A stretch of DNA of 64,000 nucleotides from Linanthus parryae. Lineage: Eukaryota; Streptophyta; Magnoliopsida; Ericales; Polemoniaceae. The notes beneath the pieces are model-generated. The model worked only from the letters and a program-made list of their open reading frames with translations. It ran no database searches and was not told the DNA's origin. Below, one piece after another: positions 21,514-35,699 of this stretch. Position 1 is the first letter of the stretch. Each line of letters opens with the position of its first letter. Location: NCBI GenBank assembly GCA_023055425.1, contig JALGPY010000001.1, positions 32,787,001 through 32,851,000 of the forward strand, read 5' to 3'. The position numbers and the translations under genes were made by a program.

Positions 21514-22103
21514 ACATGTCGTAGAGCATAACGTAGTTTATGTGTTACGATTTTTGTTGTTTTTCACCTATAATTGTTAATTATTGCGTTACAACGACAA
21601 TTTAAGCATATTAGATGCAACTTGAATATTGATTCAACTCAAAATAAGATCCTATCTTACGTGTGGATGTAGAGAATTTTTGAATTTTGGGCACATATTG
21701 ATGTGAGAACTTTTAGGATCTAAGATCTAGAGTTTGGGTACAAATTGGAAAGGAGCTTTCAATTTGGAAACGTTTTAGACTTGGAGAACAAGGAAGAAGT
21801 TTTTTGTAAACAACTACTATGAGGTTCGGCCCCCTAGGGGGACCTCCCCTCCTTCCTTGCCGCCCAAGCCACCGAGGCCGAAGGCCTAGGAGGTTCGACC
21901 GACCCCACGAGTTGGGTCGACCGGCCTAGGCTCGGCCCAGGCGGCTCCAAGGGGTTCGGCCACTTAGTTGGTCGGGCCTGTTGGACCGTTTTTGACCCTA
22001 GTAATCCTAAAATCAATTAACATTAACTAAGCGGTTAAATTGGATTTTAACTGTTTATGTGCAATTCATATGGTGATTGGAAATGGACTTAGATGTGGTT
22101 TGT
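21514..22103 (+). other. Copia leader after the PBS, interrupted
   Basis: Non-coding leader of the element whose 5' LTR is 20090-21499. It holds a GC-rich block (about 21820-21985) with repeated ggttcgg/ggcctagg motifs. It is interrupted at 22103 by the LARD array. About 57 bp after the array (35901-35957) appear to be its continuation before the G2 gypsy element. No gag coding region is visible on either side. Confidence 0.65.
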
Positions 22104-25100
22104 TGTAACACCCCCATCCTAGAGTGCCGGAGAATTACAATTGGATCCCCAGACTCTCCGGAGATGCCCTCCGCTAAGCACGGAAATGCTTGGCAAGGAG
22201 TCTAAATCTAGCGGTTCTGCTACAAGACAGAATTAAAGAAACTGAAATTTAAAAGAACTTACTTTTGTAGCGTGTAATACTGGTGTGACGATCCTCTAAG
22301 CAATGAACTATTTCCCCCGCAATTCCCACGTACTCACCTGCCAAGTACGGAAGGCAGTGATGTCACGACATCAGTTATAACGACCAAGATAGACCTCATA
22401 ATGAAACATGCATGGACATATTTGAAACGTGTAACTAATACTTGTAATTCTTACGTCTTAGTAACCTGACTCACGTCAGATAGTGAAGGAAACGTTATAC
22501 CCATAACTCAATTTACTCGATTCTTAGCTAGACAAATCCGCATTATTTTCCCCATTCCTGTACCACTCATTAATCCACCAAGACAAACTAGACCTTAAGT
22601 GTGCACACCCCCTACTGGAACGTCAGTCCAGAGGGTAGTACTAGTTGCCTACAAGTCGGGAGCTAGCAATGTACCGACTTGGCCCGTAGGCCATGAATGT
22701 AAAGCCCGAAGAACGGGTCCCATAATTGTATTAAGCATCTAGACCGGGTCCCATAAATGTTTAAAGCCCGGAGTCCGGGTCCCATTAATATTTGACCATA
22801 TCGAGGTCAGGGTACAGGAATCAGTTATCAAAGAGGTATACAAGTCCATCGTGAACAATACTTATACTTACCTGTTTATGTGGTATTCAAGCTCATCATC
22901 TTGTTATCCCCCGGTTTCTGTATTTTATACTCACAGACACGTACGTACAAAGTATATCATGATTCTTCAATAGAAAATAAGCATTCATATGCTTACCCAA
23001 TAGCCTGCCTAGTGCTCCTGAATAGCGACACTGATTCTCTATCCCAATAACCTCTACACTGACAAGTGTATAAATACTTATTAGTATACATCCTCAGTAG
23101 TGAAATACATTGCATATACAGTATCTTGCTACTATCTAGCCTGGAGTTACTATTTTTTTTCCCATGAAGTCTCCGTCTTATTAGTACAATCCCTGACTGT
23201 TCCAGAACCCCTTAGTTACGCTTAATTTTCTAGTTTCATGAGTTACTAAGTCTCCAAGTTGTATACTTATGATTGTATCTCAAGTTATGATTATTTATAC
23301 TCAAGTCCCTGAAAGTTTGATTGGATTGCACCCTAGCCCTGATTGGATCTGAACTTCTCAAACAAGTTAAATTATGATTAGCAATATGAAATCATCCTTT
23401 TTAGCACCCTCATGTAGTTTTAGGATTGAAAAATATAACTTTTAGTTATTCACACTTAAACCCCTCAAGTTTAGAAAAATTACATAAAAGCCCCTAGTAG
23501 TTGACTAGGTCAACCATAATCCAAAAGAGTCTCATAGGAATCCAATTGTCCACTTAGGATATGTTGGTAGCTCTAAAACATCATTACAGTTTCAATACAA
23601 CTTTAAAGTGAAATTAACAGTTTTTGCACGTCCTTTACTGTTTTGATCAGGACATAGCTCTTTAGAAGAACAACTTAGTCAAATTTGACATGAGGGCTCA
23701 GAATAATAAAGTGAGAAGCTTTGCTCAAGAATTTGAAGGGTAGAACTGTCGTTTTGACTGACAACTGGAATTATGAGAGTGAATGGAATTGACAAATACA
23801 GCCAGTTTCAGAGTCAATTTATGAACAACTGAGAAATAGATTGAGAAAAATGGAGATAGGGTTCTGAAGATGGCTGCACAAGGATTCCAGAACATATTCA
23901 AGATCTTAGAGACTCAAAATAATGAAAGAGATATTACAGTTCAAAGTTGGACAGTTACAAGCTAAGTTCTATACTTAGCCAAAATCACATGTTAACAGTT
24001 TCTAACTCATTTTTGCAGCAACTTTAACAAAGATTTTAAGAACACTTGCAAAACTACAAGAGAAGATCTTGACATGGCTTTGAAGAGGTAGGCTGAGTGA
24101 ACACATCGGTCCAAGAATCATGCTAATACATCAAACTTGGAAGGAATTATAAGAGCACAAAGTTGGAGAGAAAATGCACCTTGGAATTCAAGTTATGAGC
24201 AGACTTCTTTTATACACAAATGAGGCAATTTTGAGGACAAAATTCAGATAGTTACAGCATGTTTCTGGCTACCTAACCACCACACACTAGTAGTATAATC
24301 AATAAGGAACAACATCATTCAAATTTCAGATCAAATGGTTAAGATTTGAGAGATACACAGCTTGTGAAAATTGACAGAAAACACCCTGCTATGAAGAACT
24401 ATCAGAAGCATGTATCTACATGGCCATTCAATCTCAAGGTAACTTAGAGAGGATTCATGGAGTTATACTGGTAGGGTGTGAAAGCTGGTCACACCAGCTA
24501 TCTAAATCAGTTTACAACTTGTAAAAAGCTCAAGTAGTGACTGAGTTCCAGGCTCACGAACAGTCACAGTTTTCTCGCAAGAAAAACAAAAGCTTAGCCA
24601 ACAAATTGCGATCAAAGGGGAGAGGTGCAGGGCCTAGATGCATTCTAGGAGTCTAGGGACCATCTTGGTTCAAACCGAATTGAAAATAAAGGAAAAACCA
24701 AGAAGGTACCTGCAACTCCGGCGAGCTGCGCAGTCCCGGCGACTGTAAATGCCGGCGAGGCAGCGAGTTTCTGGCGAGTTAGAGGCTGGGGAGAGGTGCT
24801 CCAGTCTCGTTTTCACCTCGCAAACACGTTGGTAATTATTAATTGCGACCAATTACAACTTATGAGGAGAAATCAAAAGGGAACCGAACTAGGGCTCATC
24901 GAAAGCTTACCAAATTTCTCACAGAATACACAGGGGTTTGCCAACTTGATAAGGGGTTTCATATCCTCACATCACCAGGACTCTTTTACTACGGCAGGTC
25001 GAGGAAAGGCCCAGTGGTGGTGACGGTGCAGTGGTATGCTGTTGGTGTTGCCGGCAATGAGGAAGAAGAGGGTGGAAATTTATGTTTCTTTGTTTATTTG

Positions 25101-25203
25101 TTTGTTTTTTTTCCTCTGAAGGAAGTCTCTGGACAATTTCTGAGTTGCTGAAGTTGTGACACCTAGCTCTGGTGAGAAAATGCCATTTGGGGGGGGGGGG
25201 TGT

Positions 25204-25246
<43 letters not shown>

Positions 25247-25442
25247 TAGAATATGAAATTTATATTTTACAAAATTTACAATTAAACTCCCCTTAATTTT
25301 GAAAAATTACATTTTCATGCTCACTTCTCAGGATATCTCAATTCTACCAGAGATCAACTGGTTCTGAGTTTGTGAACATAACACAATGGCCAAAAAATTT
25401 AGAAATTACTAATTAACCCCCTAGAAATTTCAGGGTGTTACA
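22104..25442 (-). repeat. LARD LTR 1 (left)
   Basis: 3339 bp, TG...CA. Distinguishing bases in its left part (such as gagtgccgg, aactaatac, gcaatgtacc, ttaagcatct) differ from LTRs 2 and 3; its right part matches LTR 2. Contains a G12 then T40 homopolymer tract at about 25189-25245. Short frames near 24670-25151 recur in all three LTRs and resemble no known protein. Confidence 0.93.
22693..22790. repeat. Short tandem repeat within LARD LTR
   Basis: Three or four units of about 28 bp, each with an inverted pair of the form agcccg...cgggtcccat, lie within the LTR. The same block recurs at about 27902-28003 and 33132-33235 in LTRs 2 and 3. In LTR 1 one unit is altered (aagcatctagac instead of aagcccgtagac). 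Confidence 0.7.
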
Positions 25443-25460
25443 TTCTATCCCCCTTAAAAG
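25443..25460 (-). promoter_or_regulatory. Polypurine tract, LARD internal 1
   Basis: On the minus strand the sequence reads CTTTTAAGGGGGATAGAA directly before the LTR, as expected for plus-strand priming. The second copy is at 30662-30679. Confidence 0.75.
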
Positions 25461-27306
25461 AATCTTCGTCCTCGAAGATCCCATATAAATCCACACTTCT
25501 CAGACTCCTTCATTTACTCGTTATTCTAACTACTCACGTCTTTTGTGTTCTCTGATTTTCCATTCTAACTAATCTTTCTCATTTGTCTAGTTCTTTTCTA
25601 CTGCTGCTAAGTACCTTTCTCAAACCTTCCTATGTTCCTATTCCACATCTCAGGATAACCTATCACCTCCAGTCAACACCTTTATCATGTGTATTTAGCT
25701 CTTTCCAGATGTGTTGCTCAGTCACCGGTTCCGTCTAAACTCCCTCTTGACGATCTCTTAGCCCTGTGGCCAACCTAAATCCTATTACATTCTTTCCGAC
25801 CCTTTTTACACTATCCCGATATACACCCACATCAACCTTTTATGCCCTATCCAAGGTCAACCCACCATGATGCATTCTATGATGTCTCCACATTTTATGT
25901 TTAACTTCCACCTGTTTGTGTCCCTTTTAGACAGCCCTAAGCTCACAATATCACAAGCCTGACACTCTTACGATTTCCTAGCAACCATTCACAGTTCTCA
26001 TATCACGAGTATTACTTCACGTAAACATGTTACGATATGACATCCCTAACTTCCAACATACCTTCCTCTCTTACCTCTATATCAATCCTTAACGCTATGG
26101 ATCATCATGTCTCCCTTCTTATTCCGAAGTCTCCTAGTCGTCACATCAGCACAATAGATGCCCATATCACCCTCAATGTCCCCAGTCATGTTTAAGTCAT
26201 ACTAACGCTTTCTTTCTTAAGATCCCCTAAAGCTTATACCCAGCCCATCATCATACTAGCTCTCGTGTCTTGCCAAGAATATTGTGACCTTCTTGCCATA
26301 TAACACTTAAAAGTTAATTGTTACCTTCTTTCTACCACTGCTACCACGATCCATTCGTTTCTTTTATCCTAATACAATCAATATATACAGATTTTCAACA
26401 CTCGCCCATAATTTGATAAGTAAAGTCCTACGACGGTCTAGCCCCTAACATTTAGAACTGATCCCTCACATCAGCTTCTCTACATATATCTCCTCATAGT
26501 TTTTGTCGGTACCCTTCCAACCTAACTTTCTCAAAGTAAAAGCGACCCTTGCTTCTGTATTCCTGTTATCTCCTCTTAACACGAGCTTCTTTTTCTTATC
26601 AAGATCTTCCCCTAGTCTACAAGTCATCCCAAGAATATACCTAAGAAAGTGTCCCCAACCTCCCAATTACTTCATAAGGTCTTCCATACCTGATTCAAGT
26701 TCTGAAGTATTCGTATCTTACCCATTATCCTTCATACGTTTCACTACTACGTCTTACCGTTCTACCAATAGTTCTAGTTCATCTACCAGCGCATCATGAA
26801 CCATTACTTATTCGATTCCTATATAGGTATATCCTTATGTCTGGGATACTTGACAAGGTCGTCCAACTACAAGAGTAATTTTAACTCATCTGCCTCCATT
26901 CTTGCCTAGTTAAGAAGTCTATTAATAATTTTGTCCAAAAAAACATCCTCTTATAATAACATGCTAGACTCTTAGTCGATCGACCAAACATCCTCGAGTG
27001 GTATCAAGCTAGTCCAGATAGATTTGTCCCATACAGGGTCCATACAGACACCTTCGTCAGATTTCCGAATCATTCCAGTAACTGACCATCCATATACTAT
27101 TTCCTCATTCGTTATTGTTTCTCAGCCAAAGATTCCAATTACTGAGACCTATTTGGCCCACTTATGCACATATATATATCTCTCGTCATTGCTCTCCCCA
27201 ACCATCCTATTCCAGTTTTAGTCTTTATTCCTATCCAATTTTAATTTTAAAAATACTATCCACCTATTATCTTGAGTTTCCAATTCTGTCTCTTCACAGA
27301 ACCAAT

Positions 27307-27318
27307 GCTCTGATACCA
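27307..27318 (-). promoter_or_regulatory. Primer-binding site, LARD internal 1
   Basis: Minus-strand TGGTATCAGAGC lies two bases from the LTR edge at 27321. It is complementary to plant methionine tRNA. Confidence 0.85.
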
Positions 27319-27320
27319 TT

Positions 27321-30300
27321 TGTAACACCCCCATCCTAGAGTGCTGGAGAATTACCATTGGATCCCCAGACTCTCCGGAGATGCCCTCCGCTAAGCACGG
27401 AAATGCTTGGCAAGGAGTCTAAATCTAGCGGTTCTGCTACAAGACAGAATTAAAGAAACTGAAATTTAAAAGAACTTACTTTTGTAGCGTGTAATACTGG
27501 TGTGACGATCCTCTAAGCAATGAACTATTTCCCCCGCAATTCCCACGTACTCACCTGCCAAGTACGGAAGGCAGTGATGTCACGACATCAGTTATAACGA
27601 CCAAGATAGACCTCATAATGAAACATGCATGGACATATTTGAAACGTGTAACTAGTACTTGTAATTCTTACGTCTTAGTAACCTGACTCACGTCAGATAG
27701 TGAAGGAAACGTTATACCCATAACTCAATTTACTCGATTCTTAGCTAGACAAATCCGCATTATTTTCCCCATTCCTGTACCACTCATTAATCCACCAAGA
27801 CAAACTAGACCTTAAGTGTGCACACCCCCTACTGGAACGTCAGTCCAGAGGGTAGTACTAGTTGCCTACAAGTCGGGAGCTAGCAATGCACCGACTTGGC
27901 CCGTAGGCCATGAATGTAAAGCCCGAAGAACGGGTCCCATAATTGTATTAAGCCCGTAGACCGGGTCCCATAAATGTTTAAAGCCCGGAGTCCGGGTCCC
28001 ATTAATATTTGACCATATCGAGGTCAGGGTACAGGAATCAGTTATCAAAGAGGTATACAAGTCCATCGTGAAAAATACTTATACTTACCTGTTTATGTGG
28101 TATCCAAGCTCATCATCTTGTTATCCCCCGGTTTCTGTATTTTATACTCACAGACACGTACGTACAAAGTATATCATGATTCTTCAATAGAAAATAAGCA
28201 TTCATATGCTTACCCAATAGCCTGCCTAGTGCTCCTGAATAGCGACACTGATTCTCTATCCCAATAACCTCTACACTGACAAGTGTATAAATACTTATTA
28301 GTATACATCCTCAGTAGTGAAATACATTGCATATACAGTATCTTGCTACTATCTAGCCTGGAGTTACTATTTTTTTCCCATGAAGTCTCCGTCTTATTAG
28401 TACAATCCCTGACTGTTCCAGAACCCCTTAGTTATGCTTAATTTTCTAGTTTCATGAGTTACTAAGTCTCCAAGTTGTATACTTATGATTGTATCTCAAG
28501 TTATGATTATTTATACTCAAGTCCCTGAAAGTTTGATTGAATTGCACCCTAGCCCTGATTGGATCTGAACTTCTCAAACAAGTTAAATTATGATTAGCAA
28601 TATGAAATCATCCTTTTTAGCACCCTCATGTAGTTTTAGGATTGAAAAATATAACTTTTAGTTATTCACACTTAAACCCCTCAAGTTTAGAAAAATTACA
28701 GAAAAGCCCCTAGTAGTTGACTAGGTCAACCATAATCCAAAAGAGTCTCATAGGAATCCAATTGTCCACTTAGGATATGTTGGTAGCTCTAAAACATCAT
28801 TACAGTTTCAATACAACTTTAAAGTGAAATTAACAGTTTTTGCACGTCCTTTACTGTTTTGATCAGGACATAGCTCTTTAGAAGAACAACTTAGTCAAAT
28901 TTGACATGAGGGCTCAGAATAATAAAGTGAGAAGCTTTGCTCAAGAATTTGAAGGGTAGAACTGTCGTTTTGACTGACAACTGGAATTATGAGAGTGAAT
29001 GGAATTGACAAATACAGCCAGTTTCAGAGTCAATTTATGAACAACTGAGAAATAGATTGAGAAAAATGGAGATAGGGTTCTGAAGATGGCTGCACAAGGA
29101 TTCCAGAACATATTCAAGATCTTAGAGACTCAAAATAATGAAAGAGATATTACAGTTCAAAGTTGGACAGTTACAAGCTAAGTTCTATACTTAGCCAAAA
29201 TCACATGTTAACAGTTTCTAACTCATTTTTGCAGCAACTTTAACAAAGATTTTAAGAACACTTGCAAAACTACAAGAGAAGATCTTGACATGGCTTTGAA
29301 GAGGTAGGCTGAGTGAACACATCGGTCCAAGAATCATGCTAATACATCAAACTTGGAAGGAATTATAAGAGCACAAAGTTGGAGAGAAAATGCACCTTGG
29401 AATTCAAGTTATGAGCAGACTTCTTTTATACACAAATGAGGCAATTTTGAGGACAAAATTCAGATAGTTACAGCATGTTTCTGGCTACCTAACCACCACA
29501 CACTAGTAGTATAATCAATAAGGAACAACATCATTCAAATTTCAGATCAAATGGTTAAGATTTGAGAGATACACAGCTTGTGAAAATTGACAGAAAACAC
29601 CCTGCTATGAAGAACTATCAGAAGCATGTATCTACATGGCCATTCAATCTCAAGGTAACTTAGAGAGGATTCATGGAGTTATACTGGTAGGGTGTGAAAG
29701 CTGGTCACACCAGCTATCTAAATCAGTTTACAACTTGTAAAAAGCTCAAGTAGTGACTGAGTTCCAGGCTCACGAACAGTCACAGTTTTCTCGCAAGAAA
29801 AACAAAAGCTTAGCCAACAAATTGCGATCAAAGGGGAGAGGTGCAGGGCCTAGATGCATTCTAGGAGTCTAGGGACCATCTTGGTTCAAACCGAATTGAA
29901 AATAAAGGAAAAACCAAGAAGGTACCTGCAACTCCGGCGAGCTGCGCAGTCCCGGCGACTGTAAATGCCGGCGAGGCAGCGAGTTTCTGGCGAGTTAGAG
30001 GCTGGGGAGAGGTGCTCCAGTCTCGTTTTCACCTCGCAAACACGTTGGTAATTATTAATTGCGACCAATTACAACTTATGAGGAGAAATCAAAAGGGAAC
30101 CGAACTAGGGCTCATCGAAAGCTTACCAAATTTCTCACAGAATACACAGGGGTTTGCCAACTTGATAAGGGGTTTCATATCCTCACATCACCAGGACTCT
30201 TTTACTACGGCAGGTCGAGGAAAGGCCCAGTGGTGGTGACGGTGCAGTGGTATGCTGTTGGTGTTGCCGGCAATGAGGAAGAAGAGGGTGGAAATTTATG

Positions 30301-30428
30301 TTTCTTTGTTTATTTGTTTGTTTTTTTTTCCTCTGAAGGAAGTCTCTGGACAATTTCTGAGTTGCTGAAGTTGTGACACCTAGCTCTGGTGAGAAAATGC
30401 CATTTGGGGGGGGGGGGGGGGGGGGTGT

Positions 30429-30465
<37 letters not shown>

Positions 30466-30661
30466 TAGAATATGAAATTTATATTTTACAAAATTTACAA
30501 TTAAACTCCCCTTAATTTTGAAAAATTACATTTTCATGCTCACTTCTCAGGATATCTCAATTCTACCAGAGATCAACTGGTTCTGAGTTTGTGAACATAA
30601 CACAATGGCCAAAAAATTTAGAAATTACTAATTAACCCCCTAGAAATTTCAGGGTGTTACA
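27321..30661 (-). repeat. LARD LTR 2 (middle, chimeric)
   Basis: 3341 bp. Up to about 28701 it shares the variants of LTR 3 (gagtgctgg, aactagtac, gcaatgcacc, aagcccgtagac, gttatgctta, gattgaattgc, acagaaaag). From about 28884 it shares those of LTR 1 against LTR 3 (gaagaac, gggctcag, ctacatgg, ggtttcat, tatgctgt, aactggttc). It carries a G20 then T33 homopolymer tract near 30406-30464. Confidence 0.93.
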
Positions 30662-32552
30662 TTCTATCCCCCTTAAAAGAATCTTCGTCCTCGAAGATCC
30701 CATATAAATCCACACTTCTCAGACTCCTTCATTTACTCGTTATTCTAACTACTCACGTCTTTTGTGTTCTCTGATTTTCCATTCTAACTAATCTTTCTCA
30801 TTTGTCTAGTTCTTTTCTACTGCTGCTAAGTACCTTTCTCAAACCTTCCTATGTTCCTATTTTCAGATTCCACATCTCAGGATAACCTATCACCTCCAGT
30901 CAACACCTTTATCATGTGTATTTAGCTCTTTCCAGATGTGTTGCTCAGTCACCGGTTCCGTCTAAACTCCCTCTTGACGATCTCTTAGCCCTGTGGCCAA
31001 CCTAAATCCTATTACATTCTTTCCGAACCTTTTTACACTATCCCGATATACACCCACATCAACCTTTTATGCCCTATCCAAGGTCAACCCACCATGATGC
31101 ATTCTATGATGTCTCCACATTTTATGTTTAACTTCCACCTGTTTGTGTCCCTTTTAGACAGCCCTAAGCTCACAATATCACAAGCCTGACACTCTTACGA
31201 TTTCCTAGCAACCATTCACAGTTCTCGTATCACGAGTATTACTTCACATAAACATGTTACGATATGACATCCCTAACTTCCAACATACCTTCCTCTCTTA
31301 CCTCTATATCAATCCTTAACGCTATGGATCATCATGTCTCCCTTCTTATTCCGAAGTCTCCTAGTCGTCACATCAGCACAATAGATGCCCATATACCCCT
31401 CAATGTCCCCAGTCATGTTTAAGTCATACTAACGCTTTCTTTCTTAAGATCCCCTAAAGCTTATACCCAGCCCATCATCATACTAGCTCTCGTGTCTTGC
31501 CAAGAATATTGTGACCTTCTTGCCATATAACACTTAAAAGTTAATTGTTACCTTCTTTCTACCACTGCTACCACGATCCATTCGTTTCTTTTATCCTAAT
31601 ACAATCAATATATACAGATTTTCAACACTCGCCCATAATTTGATAAGTAAAGTCCTACGACGGTCTGGCCCCTAACATTTAGAACTGATCCCTCACATCA
31701 GCTTCTCTACATATATCTCCTCATAGTTTTTGTCGGTACCCTTCCAACCTAACTTTCTCAAAGTAAAAGCGACCCTTGCTTCTGTATTCCTGTTATCTCC
31801 TCTTAACACGAGCTTCTTTTTCTTATCAAGATCTTCCCCTAGTCTACAAGTCATCCCAAGAATATACCTAAGAAAGTGTCCCCAACCTCCCAATTACTTC
31901 ATAAGGTCTTCCATACCTGATTCTATGTTCTGAAGTATTCGTATCTTACCCATTATCCTTCATACGTTTCACTACTACGTCTTACCGTTCTACCAATAGT
32001 TCTAGTTCATCTACCAGCGCATCATGAACCATTACTTATTCGATTCCTATATAGGTATATCCTTATGTCTGGGATACTTGACAAGGTCGTCCAACTACAA
32101 GAGTAATTTTAACTCATCTGCCTCCATTCTTGCCTAGTTAAGAAGTCTATTAATAATTTTGTCCAAAAAAACATCCTCTTATAATAACATGCTAGCCTCT
32201 TAGTCGATCGACCAAACATCCTCGAGTGGTATCAAGCTAGTCCAGATAGATTTGTCCCATACAGGGTCCATACAGACACCTTCGTCAGATTTCCGAATCA
32301 TTCCAGTAACTGACCATCCATATACTATTTCCTCATTCGTTATTGTTTCTCAGCCAAAGATTCCAATTACTGAGACCTATTTGGCCCACTTATGCACATA
32401 TATATATATATCTCTCGTCATTGCTCTCCCCAACCATCCTATTCCAGTTTTAGTCTTTATTCCTATCCAGTTTTAATTTTAAAAATACTATCCACCTATT
32501 ATCTTGAGTTTCCAATTCTGTCTCTTCACAGAACCAATGCTCTGATACCATT
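30662..32552 (-). other. LARD internal region 2, non-coding
   Basis: 1891 bp, nearly identical to internal region 1. Differences I noticed include a small insertion (ttcagatt near 30861), a longer TA run near 32397 and about ten substitutions. Polypurine tract 30662-30679; primer site 32539-32550. No gag/pol. Confidence 0.85.
32539..32550 (-). promoter_or_regulatory. Primer-binding site, LARD internal 2
   Basis: Minus-strand TGGTATCAGAGC, two bases from LTR 3, the same as in internal region 1. Confidence 0.85.
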
Positions 32553-35500
32553 TGTAACACCCCCATCCTAGAGTGCTGGAGAATTACAATTGGATCCCCA
32601 GACTCTCCGGAGATGCCCTCCGCTAAGCACGGAAATGCTTGGCAAGGAGTCTAAATCTAGCGGTTCTGCTACAAGACAGAATTAAAGAAACTGAAATTTA
32701 AAAGAACTTACTTTTGTAGCGTGTAATACTGGTGTGACGATCCTCTAAGCAATGAACTATTTCCCCCGCAATTCCCACGTACTCACCTGCCAAGTACGAA
32801 AGGCAGTGATGTCACGACATCAGTTATAACGACCAAGATAGACCTCATAATGAAACATGCATGGACATATTTGAAACGTGTAACTAGTACTTGTAATTCT
32901 TACGTCTTAATAACCTGACTCACGTCAGATAGTGAAGGAAACGTTATACCCATAACTCAATTTACTCGATTCTTAGCTAGACAAATCCGCATTATTTTCC
33001 CCATTCCTGTACCACTCATTAATCCACCAAGACAAACTAGACCTTAAGTGTGCACACCCCCTACTGGAACGTCAGTCCAGAGGGTAGTACTAGTTGCCTA
33101 CAAGTCGGGAGCTAGCAATGCACCGACTTGGCCCGTAGGCCATGAATGTAAAGCCCGAAGAACGGGTCCCATAATTGTATTAAGCCCGTAGACCGGGTCC
33201 CATAAATGTTTAAAGCCCGGAGTCCGGGTCCCATTAATATTTGACCATATCGAGGTCAGGGTACAGGAATCAGTTATCAAAGAGGTATACAAGTCCATCG
33301 TGAACAATAATTATACTTACCTGTTTATGTGGTATCCAAGCTCATCATCTTGTTATACCCCGGTTTCTGTATTTTATACTCACAGACACGTACGTACAAA
33401 TTATATCATGATTCTTCAATAGAAAATAAGCATTCATATGCTTACCCAATAGCCTGCCTAGTGCTCCTGAATAGCGACACTGATTCTCTATCCCAATAAC
33501 CTTTACACTGACAAGTGTATAAATACTTATTAGTATACATCCTCAGTAGTGAAATACATTGCATATACAGTATCTTGCTACTATCTAGCCTGGAGTTACT
33601 ATTTTTTTCCCATGAAGTCTCCGTCTTATTAGTACAATCCCTGACTGTTCCAGAACCCCTTAGTTATGCTTAATTTTCTAGTTTCATGAGTTACTAAGTC
33701 TCCAAGTTGTATACTTATGATTGTATCTCAAGTTATGATTATTTATACTCAAGTCCCTGAAAGTTTGATTGAATTGCACCCTAGCCCTGATTGGATCTGA
33801 ACTTCTCAAACAAGTTAAATTATGATTAGCAATATGAAATCATCTTTTTTAGCACCCTCATGTAGTTTTAGGATTGAAAAATATAACTTTTAGTTATTCA
33901 CACTTAAACCCCTCAAGTTTAGAAAAATTACAGAAAAGCCCCTAGTAGTTGACTAGGTCAACCATAATCCAAAAGAGTCTCATAGGAATCCAATTGTCCA
34001 CTTAGGATATGTTGGTAGCTCTAAAACATCATTACAGTTTCAATACAACTTTAAAGTGAAATTAACAGTTTTTGCACGTCCTTTACTGTTTTGATCAGGA
34101 CATAGCTCTTTAGAAAAACAACTTAGTCAAATTTGACATGAGGGTTCAGAATAATAAAGTGAGAAGCTTTGCTCAAGAATTTGAAGGGTAGAACTGTCGT
34201 TTTGACTGACAACTGGAATTATGAGAGTGAATGGAATTGACAAATACAGCCAGTTTCAGAGTCAATTTATGAACAACTGAGAAATAGATTGAGAAAAATG
34301 GAGATAGGGTTCTGAAGATGGCTGCACAAGGATTCCAGAACATATTCAAGATCTTAGAGACTCAAAATAATGAAAGAGATATTACAGTTCAAAGTTGGAC
34401 AGTTACAAGCTAAGTTCTATACTTAGCCAAAATCACATGTTAACAGTTTCTAACTCATTTTTGCAGCAACTTTAACAAAGATTTTAAGAACACTTGCAAA
34501 ACTACAAGAGAAGATCTTGACATGGCTTTGAAGAGGTAGGCTGAGTGAACACATCGGTCCAAGAATCATGCTAATACATCAAACTTGGAAGGAATTATAA
34601 GAGCACAAAGTTGGAGAGAAAATGCACCTTGGAATTCAAGTTATGAGCAGACTTCTTTTATACACAAATGAGGCAATTTTGAGGACAAAATTCAGATAGT
34701 TACAGCATGTTTCTGGCTACCTAACCACCACACACTAGTAGTATAATCAATAAGGAACAACATCATTCAAATTTCAGATCAAATGGTTAAGATTTGAGAG
34801 ATACACAGCTTGTGAAAATTGACAGAAAACACCCTGCTATGAAGAACTATCAGAAGCATGTATCTATATGGCCATTCAATCTCAAGGTAACTTAGAGAGG
34901 ATTCATGGAGTTATACTGGTAGGGTGTGAAAGCTGGTCACACCAGCTATCTAAATCAGTTTACAACTTGTAAAAAGCTCAAGTAGTGACTGAGTTCCAGG
35001 CTCACGAACAGTCACAGTTTTCTCGCAAGAAAAACAAAAGCTTAGCCAACAAATTGCGATCAAAGGGGAGAGGTGCAGGGCCTAGATGCATTCTAGGAGT
35101 CTAGGGACCATCTTGGTTCAAACCGAATTGAAAATAAAGGAAAAACCAAGAAGGTACCTGCAACTCCGGCGAGCTGCGCAGTCCCGGCGACTGTAAATGC
35201 CGGCGAGGCAGCGAGTTTCTGGCGAGTTAGAGGCTGGGGAGAGGTGCTCCAGTCTCGTTTTCACCTCGCAAACACGTTGGTAATTATTAATTGCGACCAA
35301 TTACAACTTATGAGGAGAAATCAAAAGGGAACCGAACTAGGGCTCATCGAAAGCTTACCAAATTTCTCACAGAATACACAGGGGTTTGCCAACTTGATAA
35401 GGGGTTTTATATCCTCACATCACCAGGACTCTTTTACTACGGCAGGTCGAGGAAAGGCCCAGTGGTGGTGACGGTGCAGTGGTATGTTGTTGGTGTTGCC

Positions 35501-35657
35501 GGCAATGAGGAAGAAGAGGGTGGAAATTTATGTTTCTTTGTTTATTTGTTTGTTTTTTTTTTTCCTCTGAAGGAAGTCTCTGGACAATTTCTGAGTTGCT
35601 GAAGTTGTGACACCTAGCTCTGGTGAGAAAATTCCATTTGGGGGGGGGGGGTGTAGT

Positions 35658-35699
<42 letters not shown>

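Larger units (their letters stand above)
25443..27320 (-). other. LARD internal region 1, non-coding
   Basis: 1878 bp bounded by a polypurine tract at the left and a primer site at the right (minus-strand element). Frames are short and broken; the longest (26466-26666, minus) has no recognised domain. This is the gag/pol-less interior that defines large retrotransposon derivatives. Confidence 0.85.

Noticed and set aside
21834..22016. 60-residue minus-strand frame with Pro/Gly-rich translation
   Set aside because: Arises from the GC-rich repeated ggcctagg block of the copia leader; no start context or homologue.
24670..25151. Three recurring short frames (60, 75 and about 103 residues), repeated near 29886-30376 and 35118-35602
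   Set aside because: They recur only because the LARD LTR is present three times, they overlap on both strands, resemble no family, and change length with the homopolymer tract.
26466..26666. 66-residue minus-strand frame in the LARD interior, repeated at 31693-31893
   Set aside because: No gag or pol motif, surrounded by stops in all frames; conservation between the two copies reflects the recent duplication.
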